From: Rhodoferax sp.
Lineage (GTDB): Bacteria > Pseudomonadota > Gammaproteobacteria > Burkholderiales > Burkholderiaceae_C
Direction: 5' to 3'
Assembly: GCA_003133245.1 (NCBI GenBank)
Contig: PKWM01000018.1
Coordinates: forward strand, 62,001 to 126,000
DNA length: 64,000 nt
In this document: one piece after another, positions 25,911 through 37,330 of the stretch
Layout of the letters: every line of letters starts with the position of its first letter
How positions within the stretch are numbered: the first letter of the stretch is position 1
Notes under the pieces: model-generated
Databases searched by the model: none
The model's input: only the letters and a program-made list of their open reading frames with translations
Told to the model about the DNA's origin: nothing
Translations under genes and position numbers: made by a program

Positions 25911-26696
25911 TCAATTTTTGGCCGACACCCCCGCGCCATTGGAATCGAACCAGCGTCGCACCCGTGCCAGGTCTTCGGGCGTGTCCACACCGGGGCCGGG
26001 TTTGTGCGCGGCCACGAAGACCGCGATGCGGTAGCCGTGCCACAGCGCGCGCAGTTGCTCCAATGATTCTGTGATCTCGATGGGTGCCTGTGCCAGTGTG
26101 GTGAATAGGCGCAAAAAACCGACCCGGTAGGCGTAGATGCCGATGTGGTGCAGCGCTCCGTTGTGCATTGAAGAGAGAGCGGGTTGGTCGCGCCGGTAAG
26201 GAATTGGCGCGCGGCTGAAATACAGCGCCAGTCCCTTCGCGTCTAGGACTACTTTGACGACGTTGGGGTTATTGAGTTCAACCTTGTTATCGATAGCGCA
26301 GGCTGCCGTACTCATGCTGACGGTGGGTTGTTTGTCCAGTAAATGGGCGACTGCCCCGGCCAGCGTCGGGTCAATCAAGGGTTCATCGCCCTGCACGTTG
26401 ACTACGATCTCGTCGTCGCTGAGCCCAAGCAACTGGCAGGCTTCGGCCAGTCGGTCACTGCCTGAGGGGTGATCGGCGCGGGTCAGCACGGCTTCAATTG
26501 CGTGCTTCTCACAAGCGTTGATGATTTCAGGGCAATCACCAGCCACCACCACACGCACTGGCTTGGAGGTTGCGGCGCCGGAGAGAACCCGCTGGGCGAC
26601 TCGCACCACCATCGGCATGCCCCCAATGTCAGCCAGCGGTTTATTGGGCAAGCGAGTAGAAGCCAGACGCGCCGGGATCAACACCGTGAAAGTCAA
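25911..26696 (-). CDS. kdsB: 3-deoxy-manno-octulosonate cytidylyltransferase KdsB
   Basis: A 261-residue CMP-Kdo synthetase that activates Kdo for lipopolysaccharide core assembly. [20 protein letters not shown] is the diagnostic start. [52 protein letters not shown] and [12 protein letters not shown] follow. Translation most likely starts at TTG (26696-26694), whose bases overlap the stop of trm112 (TTGA), so it depends on coupling with that gene; no ATG is close. It is in the envelope operon exbB-exbD-lpxK-trm112-kdsB, and lpxK acts in the same lipid A/Kdo pathway. Confidence 0.95.
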   Translation of the reverse strand: MTFTVLIPARLASTRLPNKPLADIGGMPMVVRVAQRVLSGAATSKPVRVVVAGDCPEIINACEKHAIEAVLTRADHPSGSDRLAEACQLLGLSDDEIVVNVQGDEPLIDPTLAGAVAHLLDKQPTVSMSTAACAIDNKVELNNPNVVKVVLDAKGLALYFSRAPIPYRRDQPALSSMHNGALHHIGIYAYRVGFLRLFTTLAQAPIEITESLEQLRALWHGYRIAVFVAAHKPGPGVDTPEDLARVRRWFDSNGAGVSAKN

Positions 26697-26875
26697 AGCC
26701 CAAGCTCCTCGTCGCTCAAGGTGCGTGCTTCGCTTTCAAGCAGAATCGGAATACCGTCACGCACCGGGTAGGCCAAGCGCGCGCTGCGCGAGGTTAACTC
26801 CTGCTTCTCGCGGTCGTATTGAAGTGACCCTTTGGTCACGGGGCAAACCAGTAATTCAAGTAGTTTTGAGTCCAT
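26693..26875 (-). CDS. Trm112 family protein (small YcaR-like)
   Basis: A 60-residue protein beginning [20 protein letters not shown] and containing [20 protein letters not shown], the UPF0434/Trm112 signature. Eukaryotic Trm112 stabilises methyltransferases; the bacterial role is unclear, although the gene is almost always between lpxK and kdsB, as here. Only one Cys of the usual zinc-knuckle is present. It lies 15 bp after lpxK and its stop overlaps the TTG start of kdsB. Confidence 0.93.
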   Translation of the reverse strand: MDSKLLELLVCPVTKGSLQYDREKQELTSRSARLAYPVRDGIPILLESEARTLSDEELGL

Positions 26876-26890
26876 GGGGCGATGATAACT

Positions 26891-27922
26891 TTAGGCTGAG
26901 CCGCAGGCCATCAACCTTGACAAGCGGGCATCAAGTTGTTCCAGAAAGGCGGGCTCAAGCGTCAAATTCAAAGCGACGGCAAGCGCATCGGGTTCGATTG
27001 ACCACAATTTGACGGCATCTTTTTCAGTGCAAATCAGGCAGCAGCCCTCATACTCGTTTGGTTTCCAGCCAGCAAAATCGTAATGATCCGGCAACGCAAC
27101 GGTAATCGCCAGCGGCAGTCCCTGCAAACGCAACATCGTGAAAAAATTTTCCGGTTTGGCAATCGCGGCCAACGCCAACAGGGGCTTGGCATCAGCATGT
27201 TTTGGATCGGCTAGGTCGGTGAGTGCAATCTGGCTACTGTCAAAACGCTTTGCGTATTGGCTGAGCTTGCGTTGTGCGGTGAAACCGACAAAGGCCGGGT
27301 GCGCGCCGGTGTGCAGCACCAGATCGATCGGACGTGGCCAGGGTTCACGCAAAGGGCCGGCGGGTAGCAAAAATCCATTGCCAATACCGCGATCATCAAA
27401 CACACAAACCTCAAGGTCCCGGTGCAAACCCAAATGTTGCAGGCCGTCGTCGCAGATGATGATTTGCGTGTCGGGATAGACCAGGAGCAGCGCGCTGGCA
27501 GCGTTAAAACGGCGCTCTGCCACAAACACGGGTGCTGCTGTAGCGTGCGCAATCAGCATCGGCTCATCACCCACATCGGCACAGACGCTGTCGGAGTGAA
27601 CCTGGCGGCAGTCTTTGGAACGGCGACCATAGCCGCGCGAAATCACCCCCACTCGCACACCGCGCGCCTTTAGGTGTTGTACCAACGCGATGACGACCGG
27701 AGTTTTGCCAGTGCCCCCGGCCACCACATTGCCGACCACAATCAGCGGGACGGGTACGTGTTCTATCTTGCCCAAGCCAGCCCGATGCCAACCCCTTCTG
27801 AACGCAGCCAGAGCGCCAAATACGAGAGAGATCGGCCAGAGCAACCACGCCAGCCAACCCCGGTGCGTCCAGGCACTGGTCAATTCCCGCTGCCACGCCG
27901 ACTGTTGTGCAGCCCAGAACAT
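26891..27922 (-). CDS. lpxK: Tetraacyldisaccharide 4'-kinase LpxK
   Basis: A 343-residue inner-membrane kinase that phosphorylates the 4' position of the lipid A precursor. A membrane anchor helix lies at about residues 22-42 ([20 protein letters not shown]). The P-loop is [52 protein letters not shown], the Asp pair in [19 protein letters not shown], and [11 protein letters not shown] are all family motifs. [10 protein letters not shown] near the C-terminus is also standard. The ATG lies 4 bp after the exbD stop. It is in the same transcript as trm112 and kdsB. Confidence 0.96.
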   Translation of the reverse strand: MFWAAQQSAWQRELTSAWTHRGWLAWLLWPISLVFGALAAFRRGWHRAGLGKIEHVPVPLIVVGNVVAGGTGKTPVVIALVQHLKARGVRVGVISRGYGRRSKDCRQVHSDSVCADVGDEPMLIAHATAAPVFVAERRFNAASALLLVYPDTQIIICDDGLQHLGLHRDLEVCVFDDRGIGNGFLLPAGPLREPWPRPIDLVLHTGAHPAFVGFTAQRKLSQYAKRFDSSQIALTDLADPKHADAKPLLALAAIAKPENFFTMLRLQGLPLAITVALPDHYDFAGWKPNEYEGCCLICTEKDAVKLWSIEPDALAVALNLTLEPAFLEQLDARLSRLMACGSA

Positions 27923-27926
27923 GGCG

Positions 27927-28355
27927 TTAGCGTCTCTCGGCCCCAGCCGATGATTGGGTGGTAAAAGTGATTTGTGTCAGGCCGATGCGTCGAGCTGCCT
28001 CCATCACGGTGATGACTGCTTGGTGCTTGGCACTGGCATCCGCATTGATGACCAACACCGATTCCTTTCCGGCCTTGGCCGCGTTAAGCAGCGCGGCTGC
28101 GAGTTGATCCACGCTGCGGCCTGGAACGGCTAGCTTGTTGACTGTATAAGCACCCCCGCTGCTGACGCTGACCAGCACTTCTTTGGGGTAGTCGCGCTGG
28201 GTTTCGGCGTCGGCGACGGGCAGCTTGAGTTGCAATTCAGTGAATTTGCTGTAGGTGGTGGAAAGCATCAAAAATATCAGCACCACCAGCAACACATCGA
28301 TGAACGGGATCAGGTTGATCTCAGGCTCTTCCTTTTGACGTGGACGAAAATTCAT
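27927..28355 (-). CDS. exbD: ExbD/TolR-family biopolymer transport protein
   Basis: A 142-residue inner-membrane protein. One TM helix at about residues 17-38 carries the essential Asp ([20 protein letters not shown]), preceded by a short cytoplasmic tail ([11 protein letters not shown]). A periplasmic domain follows. With ExbB it forms the proton channel that powers TonB- or Tol-type transport, or, in this gene order, possibly lipid or LPS-linked functions; no tonB gene is nearby. The start overlaps the exbB stop (ATGA). The family is secure; the exact partner is uncertain. Confidence 0.92.
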   Translation of the reverse strand: MNFRPRQKEEPEINLIPFIDVLLVVLIFLMLSTTYSKFTELQLKLPVADAETQRDYPKEVLVSVSSGGAYTVNKLAVPGRSVDQLAAALLNAAKAGKESVLVINADASAKHQAVITVMEAARRIGLTQITFTTQSSAGAERR

Positions 28356-28999
28356 GGTTGCTCTTTGCCAGTTTTGCGCAGCGTGTTGAGATGGCGCGCC
28401 AAGCGTTCCGACGCCAGTTCCAGCGTCAATAAGTAGTCATCCACCCGCGCCCGGAAATAGCGCCAGAAAATGAGCGTTGGAATTGCCACAATCAGGCCAA
28501 AAGCGGTGTTGTACAGCGCAATCGAGATGCCGTGCGCCAGTTGCGCCGGATTGCCTCCAGTGGCACCGCCGACCGATGTTTGTGAGCCAAAAATTTCGAT
28601 CATGCCCACCACGGTGCCAAATAGCCCCATCAGCGGTGCCGCGGAGGCGATGGTGGCGAGTGCGCTGAGGTACTTTTCCAGTTGGTGTGCAACCATACGG
28701 CCGGAGCCCTCCATGGAGGAACGAAGCTCGTCTTCACTGCAACGCGGGTTGCTGATGAGTGCACGAAAGCCGCTGGCCAGAACCTCGCCCAAGGCCGAAT
28801 TTTTTTCAAGTTGAGTCACCACATCCGGGGTGGGCACTGAATGGCGCGAGATGGTCAACACCTCGCTAAGCAACTTTGGCGGTGCAATTTTGGCGGTTTT
28901 CAGGCTGATGAATCGTTCAATGACGAGCGCCAACGCCAGGATGGAGCAGGCAACCAGCGGCCAGATCGGCCAGCCTGCGGCTTGTATGATTGAGAACAA
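28352..28999 (-). CDS. exbB: MotA/TolQ/ExbB proton channel family protein
   Basis: About 215 residues with three TM helices: residues 5-25 (AGWPIWPLVACSILALALVI), then about 115-140 (LSALATIASAAPLMGLFGTV) and about 160-185. The conserved proton-channel segment is SAAPLMGLFGTVVGMIEIF, and ALYNTAFGLIVAIPTLIFW is the third helix. The frame is open to 29032, but GGAG seven bases before the TTG at 28999 marks this codon as the likely start (FSIIQAAGWPIWPL follows). It is first in exbB-exbD-lpxK-trm112-kdsB and divergent from xseA. Confidence 0.92.
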   Translation of the reverse strand: MFSIIQAAGWPIWPLVACSILALALVIERFISLKTAKIAPPKLLSEVLTISRHSVPTPDVVTQLEKNSALGEVLASGFRALISNPRCSEDELRSSMEGSGRMVAHQLEKYLSALATIASAAPLMGLFGTVVGMIEIFGSQTSVGGATGGNPAQLAHGISIALYNTAFGLIVAIPTLIFWRYFRARVDDYLLTLELASERLARHLNTLRKTGKEQP

Positions 29000-29114
29000 A
29001 TGGAATCTCCACGTAGCTGAAGTGCCCTGCAATTATGAACTACAGGCCTGTTTCATTACATGGCCTCAGCGTTTATTGGATCAATACTTCTTAGCCCGCA
29101 CGAAATCGCATACC

Positions 29115-30461
29115 GTGTTCGAATCTGATTCACCCCTATTGGCACCCACTGTCTGGCAAGTTGGCGCGCTCTGTCGTGCCGTTGCAGATGCGCTGGAGGC
29201 AAGACTCAACCCGGTGGCGGTACGCGGTGAGGTTTCAAGTTTTACTCGCGCCGCCAGTGGGCATTGTTATTTTTCTCTTAAAGACGAAAGCGCGCAAATT
29301 CGCTGCGTCATGTTTCGCCGGGCCGCCAGTTTGCTGGACTTCTCGCCACAAGATGGTGGATTGGTCGAAGTGCGCGGTCGTCTGGGTATCTATGAGGCAC
29401 GTGGCGACCTGCAATTGATCGTGGAAAGCATGAGCCGCGCTGGGGCGGGCGCACTGTTTGAACAGTTTCAAAAGCTCAAGCTCAAGCTCGTAGGTGAAGG
29501 GCTGTTCGATGCAGCCAGAAAACGCCCACTACCGGTCATGCCGCGCGGTATTGGCGTGGTCACCTCGCTCGGTGCCGCCGCTTTGCATGATGTCGTGGCC
29601 ACCTTGCAGCGGCGCGTACCGCACATTGCGGTGCTGCTGGTGCCGGCCTCGGTGCAGGGCAGCACTGCGCCTGCTGAACTGATTTTGGCGTTGTCAAATT
29701 TATACCGCTTTACGCCGATTGATCCATTGCCAGTGCATGGTGCAGTTAAAAAGACCAGGAAAAAATCAGGTCAGACGGCACCCTTAATTGATGTCATCCT
29801 GATGGTTCGGGGTGGGGGCTCGATCGAGGATTTATGGGCTTTCAACGATGAGCAACTGGCACGCACCATAGCGCAAAGCCCGGTACCCATCATTTGCGGC
29901 GTCGGGCACGAGACTGATTTCAGCATCGCCGATTTTGTGGCGGATCTGCGCGCGCCGACGCCCACAGCAGCAGCCGAGTTGGTGGCGCAGCCGCGTGCAG
30001 TCTGGCTCGACTTGCTCGGCGTCAGCGCACGACGCATGCACGACGCAGCACTACGCCAGCTTGACCAGCAGAACCAGCAACTCGATTTGACGTCGTCACA
30101 CATCGGGCGACCGTCAACGCGGCTGGCCGGGCAACACTTGCGGCTGGCCTCCAGCGCCCAGAAGTTGAAGGCTTCGTCGCTGCATTTTTTGCAGCAGAGA
30201 CAGCAGCATTTGGGCCGGTTGGAAATGGCACTGCCCGAAGCCTTGCAGCGCGGCCTCGAACGCACCGACGAGCGCTTGCAGCGCGCAGAGCTGCGGCTGG
30301 GCCTGCTCGACCCGAGCCTGGTGTTGCAGCGCGGCTATGCCTGGTTGAGCACGCCGGGCGGCACCACCATTACCAGCGTGCAGCAAACCCAAAGCGGTCA
30401 GTTGCTGCGGGCCACCCTTGCTGACGGTACGGTCGATTTGACTGTGCTCCCCTCGATTTGA
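29115..30461 (+). CDS. xseA: Exodeoxyribonuclease VII large subunit XseA
   Basis: About 448 residues. Exo VII degrades single-stranded DNA to oligonucleotides. The N-terminal OB fold (LNPVAVRGEVSSFTRAASGH, CYFSLKDESAQIRCVMF) is followed by the catalytic domain (PRGIGVVTSLGAAALHDV, DVILMVRGGGSIEDLWAFND, CGVGHETDFSIADFVADLRA, PTPTAAAELV). A long coiled coil at about 290-400 ends in RGYAWL. No ATG is suitably placed: the GTG at 29115 (VFESDSPLLAPTVWQVG) gives normal family length, while the open frame extends left into exbB. A short Lys-rich insert (KKTRKKSGQT) precedes the VRGGGS motif. The small subunit gene is not in the window. Confidence 0.93.
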   Translation: MFESDSPLLAPTVWQVGALCRAVADALEARLNPVAVRGEVSSFTRAASGHCYFSLKDESAQIRCVMFRRAASLLDFSPQDGGLVEVRGRLGIYEARGDLQLIVESMSRAGAGALFEQFQKLKLKLVGEGLFDAARKRPLPVMPRGIGVVTSLGAAALHDVVATLQRRVPHIAVLLVPASVQGSTAPAELILALSNLYRFTPIDPLPVHGAVKKTRKKSGQTAPLIDVILMVRGGGSIEDLWAFNDEQLARTIAQSPVPIICGVGHETDFSIADFVADLRAPTPTAAAELVAQPRAVWLDLLGVSARRMHDAALRQLDQQNQQLDLTSSHIGRPSTRLAGQHLRLASSAQKLKASSLHFLQQRQQHLGRLEMALPEALQRGLERTDERLQRAELRLGLLDPSLVLQRGYAWLSTPGGTTITSVQQTQSGQLLRATLADGTVDLTVLPSI

Positions 30462-30511
30462 ACAAAGTTCCTACAATTCACACGTCTCAATAACCAACCG
30501 ATGAGGAACCT

Positions 30512-31093
30512 ATGGAACATACTTTGCCCGCTCTGCCTTACGCCATTGACGCCCTGGCACCCAGCTACTCCAGGGAAACGCTTGAATATCACCATGGCAA
30601 GCACCATAGCGCCTACGTGGCGAACCTCAACAACCTGCAAAAAGGCACTGATTTTGAGAATATGACGCTCGAAGACATTGTCAAAAAATCCAGTGGCGGC
30701 ATCTACAACAACGCCGCCCAGGTCTGGAACCACACTTTTTTCTGGAACTGCATGAAGCCCAGCGGCGGTGGCGAACCCACGGGCGCGCTGGCTGCCGCGA
30801 TCAAGGCCAAGTGGAGCACTTATGCGGCGTTCAAAGAGGCTTTCATCAAGTCAGCGGTCGGCAACTTTGGCTCGGGTTGGACCTGGCTGGTGAAGAAGGC
30901 TGACGGCTCGGTCGATATTGTCAATATGGGCCCCGCCGGGACGCCGCTCACCAGCGCCGACAAAGCCCTGCTGGCAGTGGACGTGTGGGAGCACGCCTAC
31001 TACATCGACTACCGCAACATGCGCCCCAAGTATGTTGAAGCTTTTCTCGACAAACTGGTCAATTGGGGTTTTGCTGAAGCAAACTTTGCTTGA
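30512..31093 (+). CDS. sodB: Superoxide dismutase [Fe], SodB
   Basis: A 193-residue Fe/Mn-type dismutase, cytosolic. The metal ligands are His in ETLEYHHGKHHSAYV, His in QVWNHTFFWNCM, and Asp plus His in AVDVWEHAYYIDYRN. The iron-type marks are the Gln in NNAAQVWNHTFFW and NFGSGWTWLV. It removes superoxide formed by aerobic metabolism. AGGAA lies 6 bases before the ATG. It follows xseA by 50 bp and converges on a conserved hypothetical gene. Confidence 0.97.
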   Translation: MEHTLPALPYAIDALAPSYSRETLEYHHGKHHSAYVANLNNLQKGTDFENMTLEDIVKKSSGGIYNNAAQVWNHTFFWNCMKPSGGGEPTGALAAAIKAKWSTYAAFKEAFIKSAVGNFGSGWTWLVKKADGSVDIVNMGPAGTPLTSADKALLAVDVWEHAYYIDYRNMRPKYVEAFLDKLVNWGFAEANFA

Positions 31094-31102
31094 GCCCGAG
31101 GT

Positions 31103-31117
31103 GCGTTGTCGCAACGC
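31103..31117. terminator. Short hairpin between convergent sodB and hypothetical gene
   Basis: GCGTTG (31103-31108) and CAACGC (31112-31117) flank a TCG loop; GAGTTTTAAT follows on the plus strand eight bases later. It could be a weak terminator for sodB. The stem is short, so confidence is low. Confidence 0.35.
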
Positions 31118-31129
31118 GCTGAGTTTTAA

Positions 31130-31696
31130 TCAATTCAGGTAGCGAGGTGGCACAGCAGCAGCAAATGCATCCGCCAACTTGTTTTGGTTTGGCTCATCAA
31201 GCCCACCCAAAGTGAGATCCCAGCCGGTTTGTTGAAGTGCTGATTCAAGCAAATGCAAAAAGCCATGCAACAGTGTGGCTCCAAGTGTGACCTCAAAACT
31301 GCGTGACCCATCGGCACCGGGGATGTTCTCTTCAAAACCAATACGCAGGGAGCCGTCCGCCCCGTGCGTGATGTGTACCGTAGTGGCGAGTAACGGTGCC
31401 TCTCCGATGGGCAGAATCAAGGCCTGGCTATTGAACGGGGTCGTAAAGTCGGCTTGTTGAAGGGACTCCTGCTTTTGAAATTCTATTAATGCCTTGTGGT
31501 CGGCCCCGTCGTGACTCGCAAGCGGCATCTGGGCGGCAACCAGTTCGGTGGAGGCTTGAATCATGGGCCCAAACAAGTTTTTCACCATCCGGCGCGTCAA
31601 CCACAGCCGCAGCTCTTCACCCTCCGGAGTGTTAAGCCGGACCAGAATACGATCCTGCTCGATCAGATAAGCGGCTTGCAACTGGTGAATCTTCAT
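31130..31696 (-). CDS. Conserved hypothetical protein
   Basis: A 188-residue soluble protein I do not recognise by name. It has no signal peptide, TM segment or Cys pair. The N-terminal half reads KIHQLQAAYLIEQDRILVRL then GEELRLWLTRRMVKNLFGPM, followed by beta-rich stretches (ALILPIGEAPLLATTVHITH, LRIGFEENIP, SFEVTLGATLLHGFLHLLE). The C-terminus is LGGLDEPNQNKLADAFA. It is well formed with normal codon use and lies between sodB and clpB with its own direction. It starts within 40 bp of the heat-shock promoter of the divergent clpB, but a link to heat shock is only a guess. Confidence 0.7.
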   Translation of the reverse strand: MKIHQLQAAYLIEQDRILVRLNTPEGEELRLWLTRRMVKNLFGPMIQASTELVAAQMPLASHDGADHKALIEFQKQESLQQADFTTPFNSQALILPIGEAPLLATTVHITHGADGSLRIGFEENIPGADGSRSFEVTLGATLLHGFLHLLESALQQTGWDLTLGGLDEPNQNKLADAFAAAVPPRYLN

Positions 31697-31733
31697 TCAT
31701 TGATTTTAATCAAATGTGCCAAACCGTATTGGA

Positions 31734-31761
31734 CTTGAAATGTAGGTGCTTAACCCAAGCT
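31734..31761 (+). promoter_or_regulatory. Sigma-32-like heat-shock promoter for clpB
   Basis: CTTGAAA (31734-31740), a 13-base spacer and CCCAAGCT (31754-31761) match the sigma-32 consensus in sequence and spacing. The clpB start is 23 bases further on, and the ribosome binding site AAAGGA sits between. Confidence 0.65.
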
Positions 31762-31783
31762 GAATTTCAACCAAAGGACTTCT

Positions 31784-34384
<2,601 letters not shown>

Positions 34385-34523
34385 GGGCACGGCGCGTGTA
34401 AAGCCGCTCGCCGACGATGACCGGCTTGCGCACTAAGCGGCGGTTCGCTGCTACGATGCTGACCCATCAGTCTGCGCTTTTTCATGCGCAATGGTATGGG
34501 TAAATAATCCGGAGACAAAGCGC

Positions 34524-35597
34524 ATGCGTGTATTAAGCAATGAAGATGTTGATCAATTACTGACGATGCCAGAATGCATTGAAGTGCTTGGAGCGATGTA
34601 CCGGGACTGCGCAAACGGGCAGACGCTGCACGTTGCGCGCCTCGACAGCCTTTGCCCGTCAAGCGAGTCCGGTGCCTACTATGCTTTCAAGCAGATGGCC
34701 GGCGCTTGGCCTCGCCGCGGCGTGCACGCGCTGAGAATCAACTCCGACATCATTTCACATCCGGTAATTGCCGGAAAAATACGCCGCGTCAAGCTACCCA
34801 AAGCGAACGGGCGCTGGGTTGGCCTCGTGTTCATGTTCAGCAGCGAGACCGGGGCGTTGCTGGGCATCTTCCCGGACGGTGCGGTGCAGATGCTTCGCGT
34901 TGGTGCGACAAATGCGATTGCACTAAAACATCTGGCGCGTGAGGATGCACGCACGCTGGCGATCATCGGCAGCGGCTGGCAGGCAGGCGGGCAGTTGATG
35001 GGGGCCCTGGTCGAGCGTCCTTTCGAACAGGTCCGGGTTTACAGTTCAAACCCAGATAACCGGTCTGCTTTTGTTGCGAAAGCAAAAGCACGCTATCCCG
35101 GCCTGGAGATTCTCGATATCGACAGCGCCCAAGAGTGTGTGCAGGGTGCTGACGTCATCATGGCTGCAACTTCGTCCATGGTTCGTGTGCTGGAGCCGAC
35201 ATGGCTCAAACCGGGTGTGCACCTTAGCTGTATCAAGTCGGAGGAAGTTGATCAAGCCCTGCTTGACGGCTGTGATCGCGTGGTCGTGCATATCAAGGCG
35301 CATTCCAAGCATGACGACAACGTCATGCCCGGTACACCCAACGTGAACTCCGAGCAAGAACGGGGTTGGTGGAATGCCCCCGGCAACCGATTCGCCGAGT
35401 ACTCCGATCTGGTACAGCTCGTGGCCGGGAACACGCCCGGGCGCAAAAGTCCCAGCGAGATCACCTGCTTTGTCAACAACATCGGCATCGGCTTGCAATT
35501 TGCTGCAGTCGGCGCGCTGGTACTTGACAAGGCTCGATCAGCAGGAATTGGACATGAGTTGCCGGATGACTGGTTTTCAGAAACCGTACATCCGTAA
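34524..35597 (+). CDS. Ornithine cyclodeaminase-family NAD(P)-binding protein, copy 1
   Basis: A 357-residue member of the ornithine cyclodeaminase/mu-crystallin family. The substrate barrel part opens MRVLSNEDVDQLLTMPECIE, and VFMFSSETGALLGIFPDG precedes the dinucleotide fold ARTLAIIGSGWQAGGQLMGA. GADVIMAATSSMVRVLEPTW and LSCIKSEEVDQALLDGCD provide the region where the catalytic Asp sits in the family. Members make proline from ornithine or are reductases of cyclic imines or 2-oxoacids; the unusual WPRRGVHALRINSDI stretch gives no clear substrate. GGAG lies upstream of the chosen ATG. It is about 82% identical, without gaps, to the gene at 39623, and is followed by a methyltransferase gene. 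Confidence 0.85.
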   Translation: MRVLSNEDVDQLLTMPECIEVLGAMYRDCANGQTLHVARLDSLCPSSESGAYYAFKQMAGAWPRRGVHALRINSDIISHPVIAGKIRRVKLPKANGRWVGLVFMFSSETGALLGIFPDGAVQMLRVGATNAIALKHLAREDARTLAIIGSGWQAGGQLMGALVERPFEQVRVYSSNPDNRSAFVAKAKARYPGLEILDIDSAQECVQGADVIMAATSSMVRVLEPTWLKPGVHLSCIKSEEVDQALLDGCDRVVVHIKAHSKHDDNVMPGTPNVNSEQERGWWNAPGNRFAEYSDLVQLVAGNTPGRKSPSEITCFVNNIGIGLQFAAVGALVLDKARSAGIGHELPDDWFSETVHP

Positions 35598-35648
35598 ATC
35601 AATGACATCTTTTTTTAAAAAATGTGGCGTGGCCACAATGGCAACCCT

Positions 35649-36254
35649 ATGATGACACCCAAATTGCAACAAGCCAAAGGCAAAGAGTATTGGGATTCCC
35701 GCTTCAGCGAACCCGGATATGCCTATGGCGAGCAGCCCAACGATTTCCTCCGCGCTTCATGCCAGCACATGGCAGCCGGAGATGTATTGTCATTATGCGA
35801 GGGCGAAGGCCGCAATGCAGTTTATTTGGCCCGCCTCGGTTACCGTGTTACCGCGATCGATTTCTCCGAAGTCGGCTTGACGAAGGCCCGCACATTAGCC
35901 GCAAAGCACGATGTCACGATCACGACCATCATCGTCGATCTGGCCGATTTCGATCTCGGTATCGCGCGCTGGGATCTGGTGGTGTCGATATTTGCCCAGC
36001 CGCCCAGCGCTATTCGACAGCGACTTTACCGCCAGTTGCAGCAAGCTTTGCGCCCGCACGGCAGACTGGTACTGGAAAGCAAAGTCGATGTAAATGCAAC
36101 TGGTGCTGACCGCTATCCCGGTGCGCAGATTCTTCGTGAGGAACTTGCGCCTCTGACAATTGCACTAGCGCGGGAGCAAGAACGCGAGTTGAATGAAGGC
36201 CATTATCACCTCGGCATGCAACGCACTGTTCAAATTGTGGCTGTCAATTCCTGA
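35649..36254 (+). CDS. Class I SAM-dependent methyltransferase (TehB-like)
   Basis: About 201 residues with a Rossmann methyltransferase fold. KGKEYWDSRFSEPGYAYGEQ and PNDFLRASCQHM lead to motif I DVLSLCEGEGRNAVYLARLG, motif II YRVTAIDFSEVGLTKARTLA and motif IV WDLVVSIFAQPPSAIRQRLY. LRPHGRLVLESK follows. The WDxRF...YGxxPN start and GEGRNAVYLA are characteristic of the group annotated as tellurite or thiol methyltransferases, which act on small anions or thiols. The start is uncertain: ATGs at 35649 and 35652, and a further in-frame start at 35622, have weak ribosome binding sites. It follows copy 1 of the OCD gene by 51 bp and probably shares its transcript. Confidence 0.83.
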   Translation: MMTPKLQQAKGKEYWDSRFSEPGYAYGEQPNDFLRASCQHMAAGDVLSLCEGEGRNAVYLARLGYRVTAIDFSEVGLTKARTLAAKHDVTITTIIVDLADFDLGIARWDLVVSIFAQPPSAIRQRLYRQLQQALRPHGRLVLESKVDVNATGADRYPGAQILREELAPLTIALAREQERELNEGHYHLGMQRTVQIVAVNS

Positions 36255-36308
36255 GTGCCCCTTCAGAGCATGTCGATAGCGCGATAACGCCGTTTCGACC
36301 TGTGTAAA

Positions 36309-37217
36309 TCAATCGAGCACCGGTGCCGATGACCGGCAATGGTGAATGAACCGTTCCAGCCCCGCAGATAAAAACTTCTTTTTATGGTGCACAAGATAAA
36401 ACCTTCGCGACAATTGCGGCAGTGTCGTGTGTAGAACGACGAGACGCTTGGACGCAAGCATATCGGCAACTACCCACCGCGAGAGACAGCTTAGTCCCAA
36501 GTTTTCGGCAACGGCGCGCTTGATCGCCTCGGCGTTTCCAAAAATCATTCCTGTGTTAAGGCGGTGCAAGTAATGCAGCAACGTCTGCTCTACGACCTCG
36601 CGTGTTCCAGAGCCTGGCTCCCGGAGTAGCCATTCGGCTCCGCGTAGATCCTTCAACGAGATCTTTCGCGAGAGTTGCTGCCGAGCGAGTGGATGATTCG
36701 GCGAGCTTACGATTACCAGTTCATCCACTAGCCAGGGTATTACATCCAACTCCGATTCGTGACAAGGACCTTCAATAAAACCGACGTCGACTTTGAAGTT
36801 GGCGACCTCTGCGGCGATTTCGCTGGTGTTGCCAATATGAACTTCGACACGCGCGGCGGAAACGCTTTCACGAAAGCGCGCAATCAGCGCGGGCATCACA
36901 TAATTACCGATCGTGGTGCTGGCTCCCGCTTTGAGCAAGGACGCAGCGGGTTCGCCAGATGCTGAAAATTGGCTCTCGATACTCTGAGCACCATCGAGCA
37001 GCGAGCGTGCCTGCGGCATCAGCATGCGGCCGTTATCGTTTAGCACAAGGCGTTTTCCGACACGATCAAACAACTGTGTATCGAGCAGGTTCTCAAGCTC
37101 ACTAAGCGCTGCGCTGACTGCCGATTGCGATAGCGATATGCTTTCCGCTGCTGTTGTCGTGCCACCGGTCTGGCCAATGGCAATAAAAATCTGTAACTGG
37201 CGGAGGGTAAGGCTCAT
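36309..37217 (-). CDS. LysR-family regulator (YeiE-like), divergent from yeiH
   Basis: A 302-residue LysR regulator. The HTH is TLRQLQIFIAIGQTGGTTTA with LSQSAVSAALSELENLLDTQ and LFDRVGKRL. The effector domain (ASTTIGNYVMPALIARFRES) has the fold used by YeiE/CysB-like sensors. WLLREPGSGTREVVEQ and NAEAIKRAVAENLGLSCLSR are conserved in that group. It is divergent from a YeiH-family exporter, the same pairing as E. coli yeiE-yeiH. In other bacteria YeiE responds to sulfite, so a sulfite-type inducer is a reasonable guess. An inverted repeat lies between the two starts. Confidence 0.9.
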   Translation of the reverse strand: MSLTLRQLQIFIAIGQTGGTTTAAESISLSQSAVSAALSELENLLDTQLFDRVGKRLVLNDNGRMLMPQARSLLDGAQSIESQFSASGEPAASLLKAGASTTIGNYVMPALIARFRESVSAARVEVHIGNTSEIAAEVANFKVDVGFIEGPCHESELDVIPWLVDELVIVSSPNHPLARQQLSRKISLKDLRGAEWLLREPGSGTREVVEQTLLHYLHRLNTGMIFGNAEAIKRAVAENLGLSCLSRWVVADMLASKRLVVLHTTLPQLSRRFYLVHHKKKFLSAGLERFIHHCRSSAPVLD

Positions 37218-37258
37218 GCAGCTCTTTTTTTCTATCTATTAAGTAAGTAGATTATAGA

Positions 37259-37299
37259 AATAGTATTTGTTTTACTATTAAAAATCAGCTGGCTATAGT
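37259..37299 (+). promoter_or_regulatory. LysR-type operator and promoter for the yeiH-like gene
   Basis: AATAGTA (37259-37265) and TACTATT (37273-37279) form a perfect 7-bp inverted repeat with a 7-base spacer, fitting T-N11-A LysR boxes. It overlaps a possible -35 TTTACT (37271-37276), followed after 17 bases by TATAGT (37294-37299). This places the transcript start near 37306 and supports the ATG at 37331 over the one at 37307. Confidence 0.55.
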
Positions 37300-37330
37300 T
37301 CACCTCATGTCGATACCAGAAGAAGAAAAA

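Noticed and set aside
34385..34523. tRNA or attachment site at the left border of the OCD islet
   Set aside because: The 139-bp gap after clpB has no tRNA and no direct repeat that I could match at the right border near 44658-44767.
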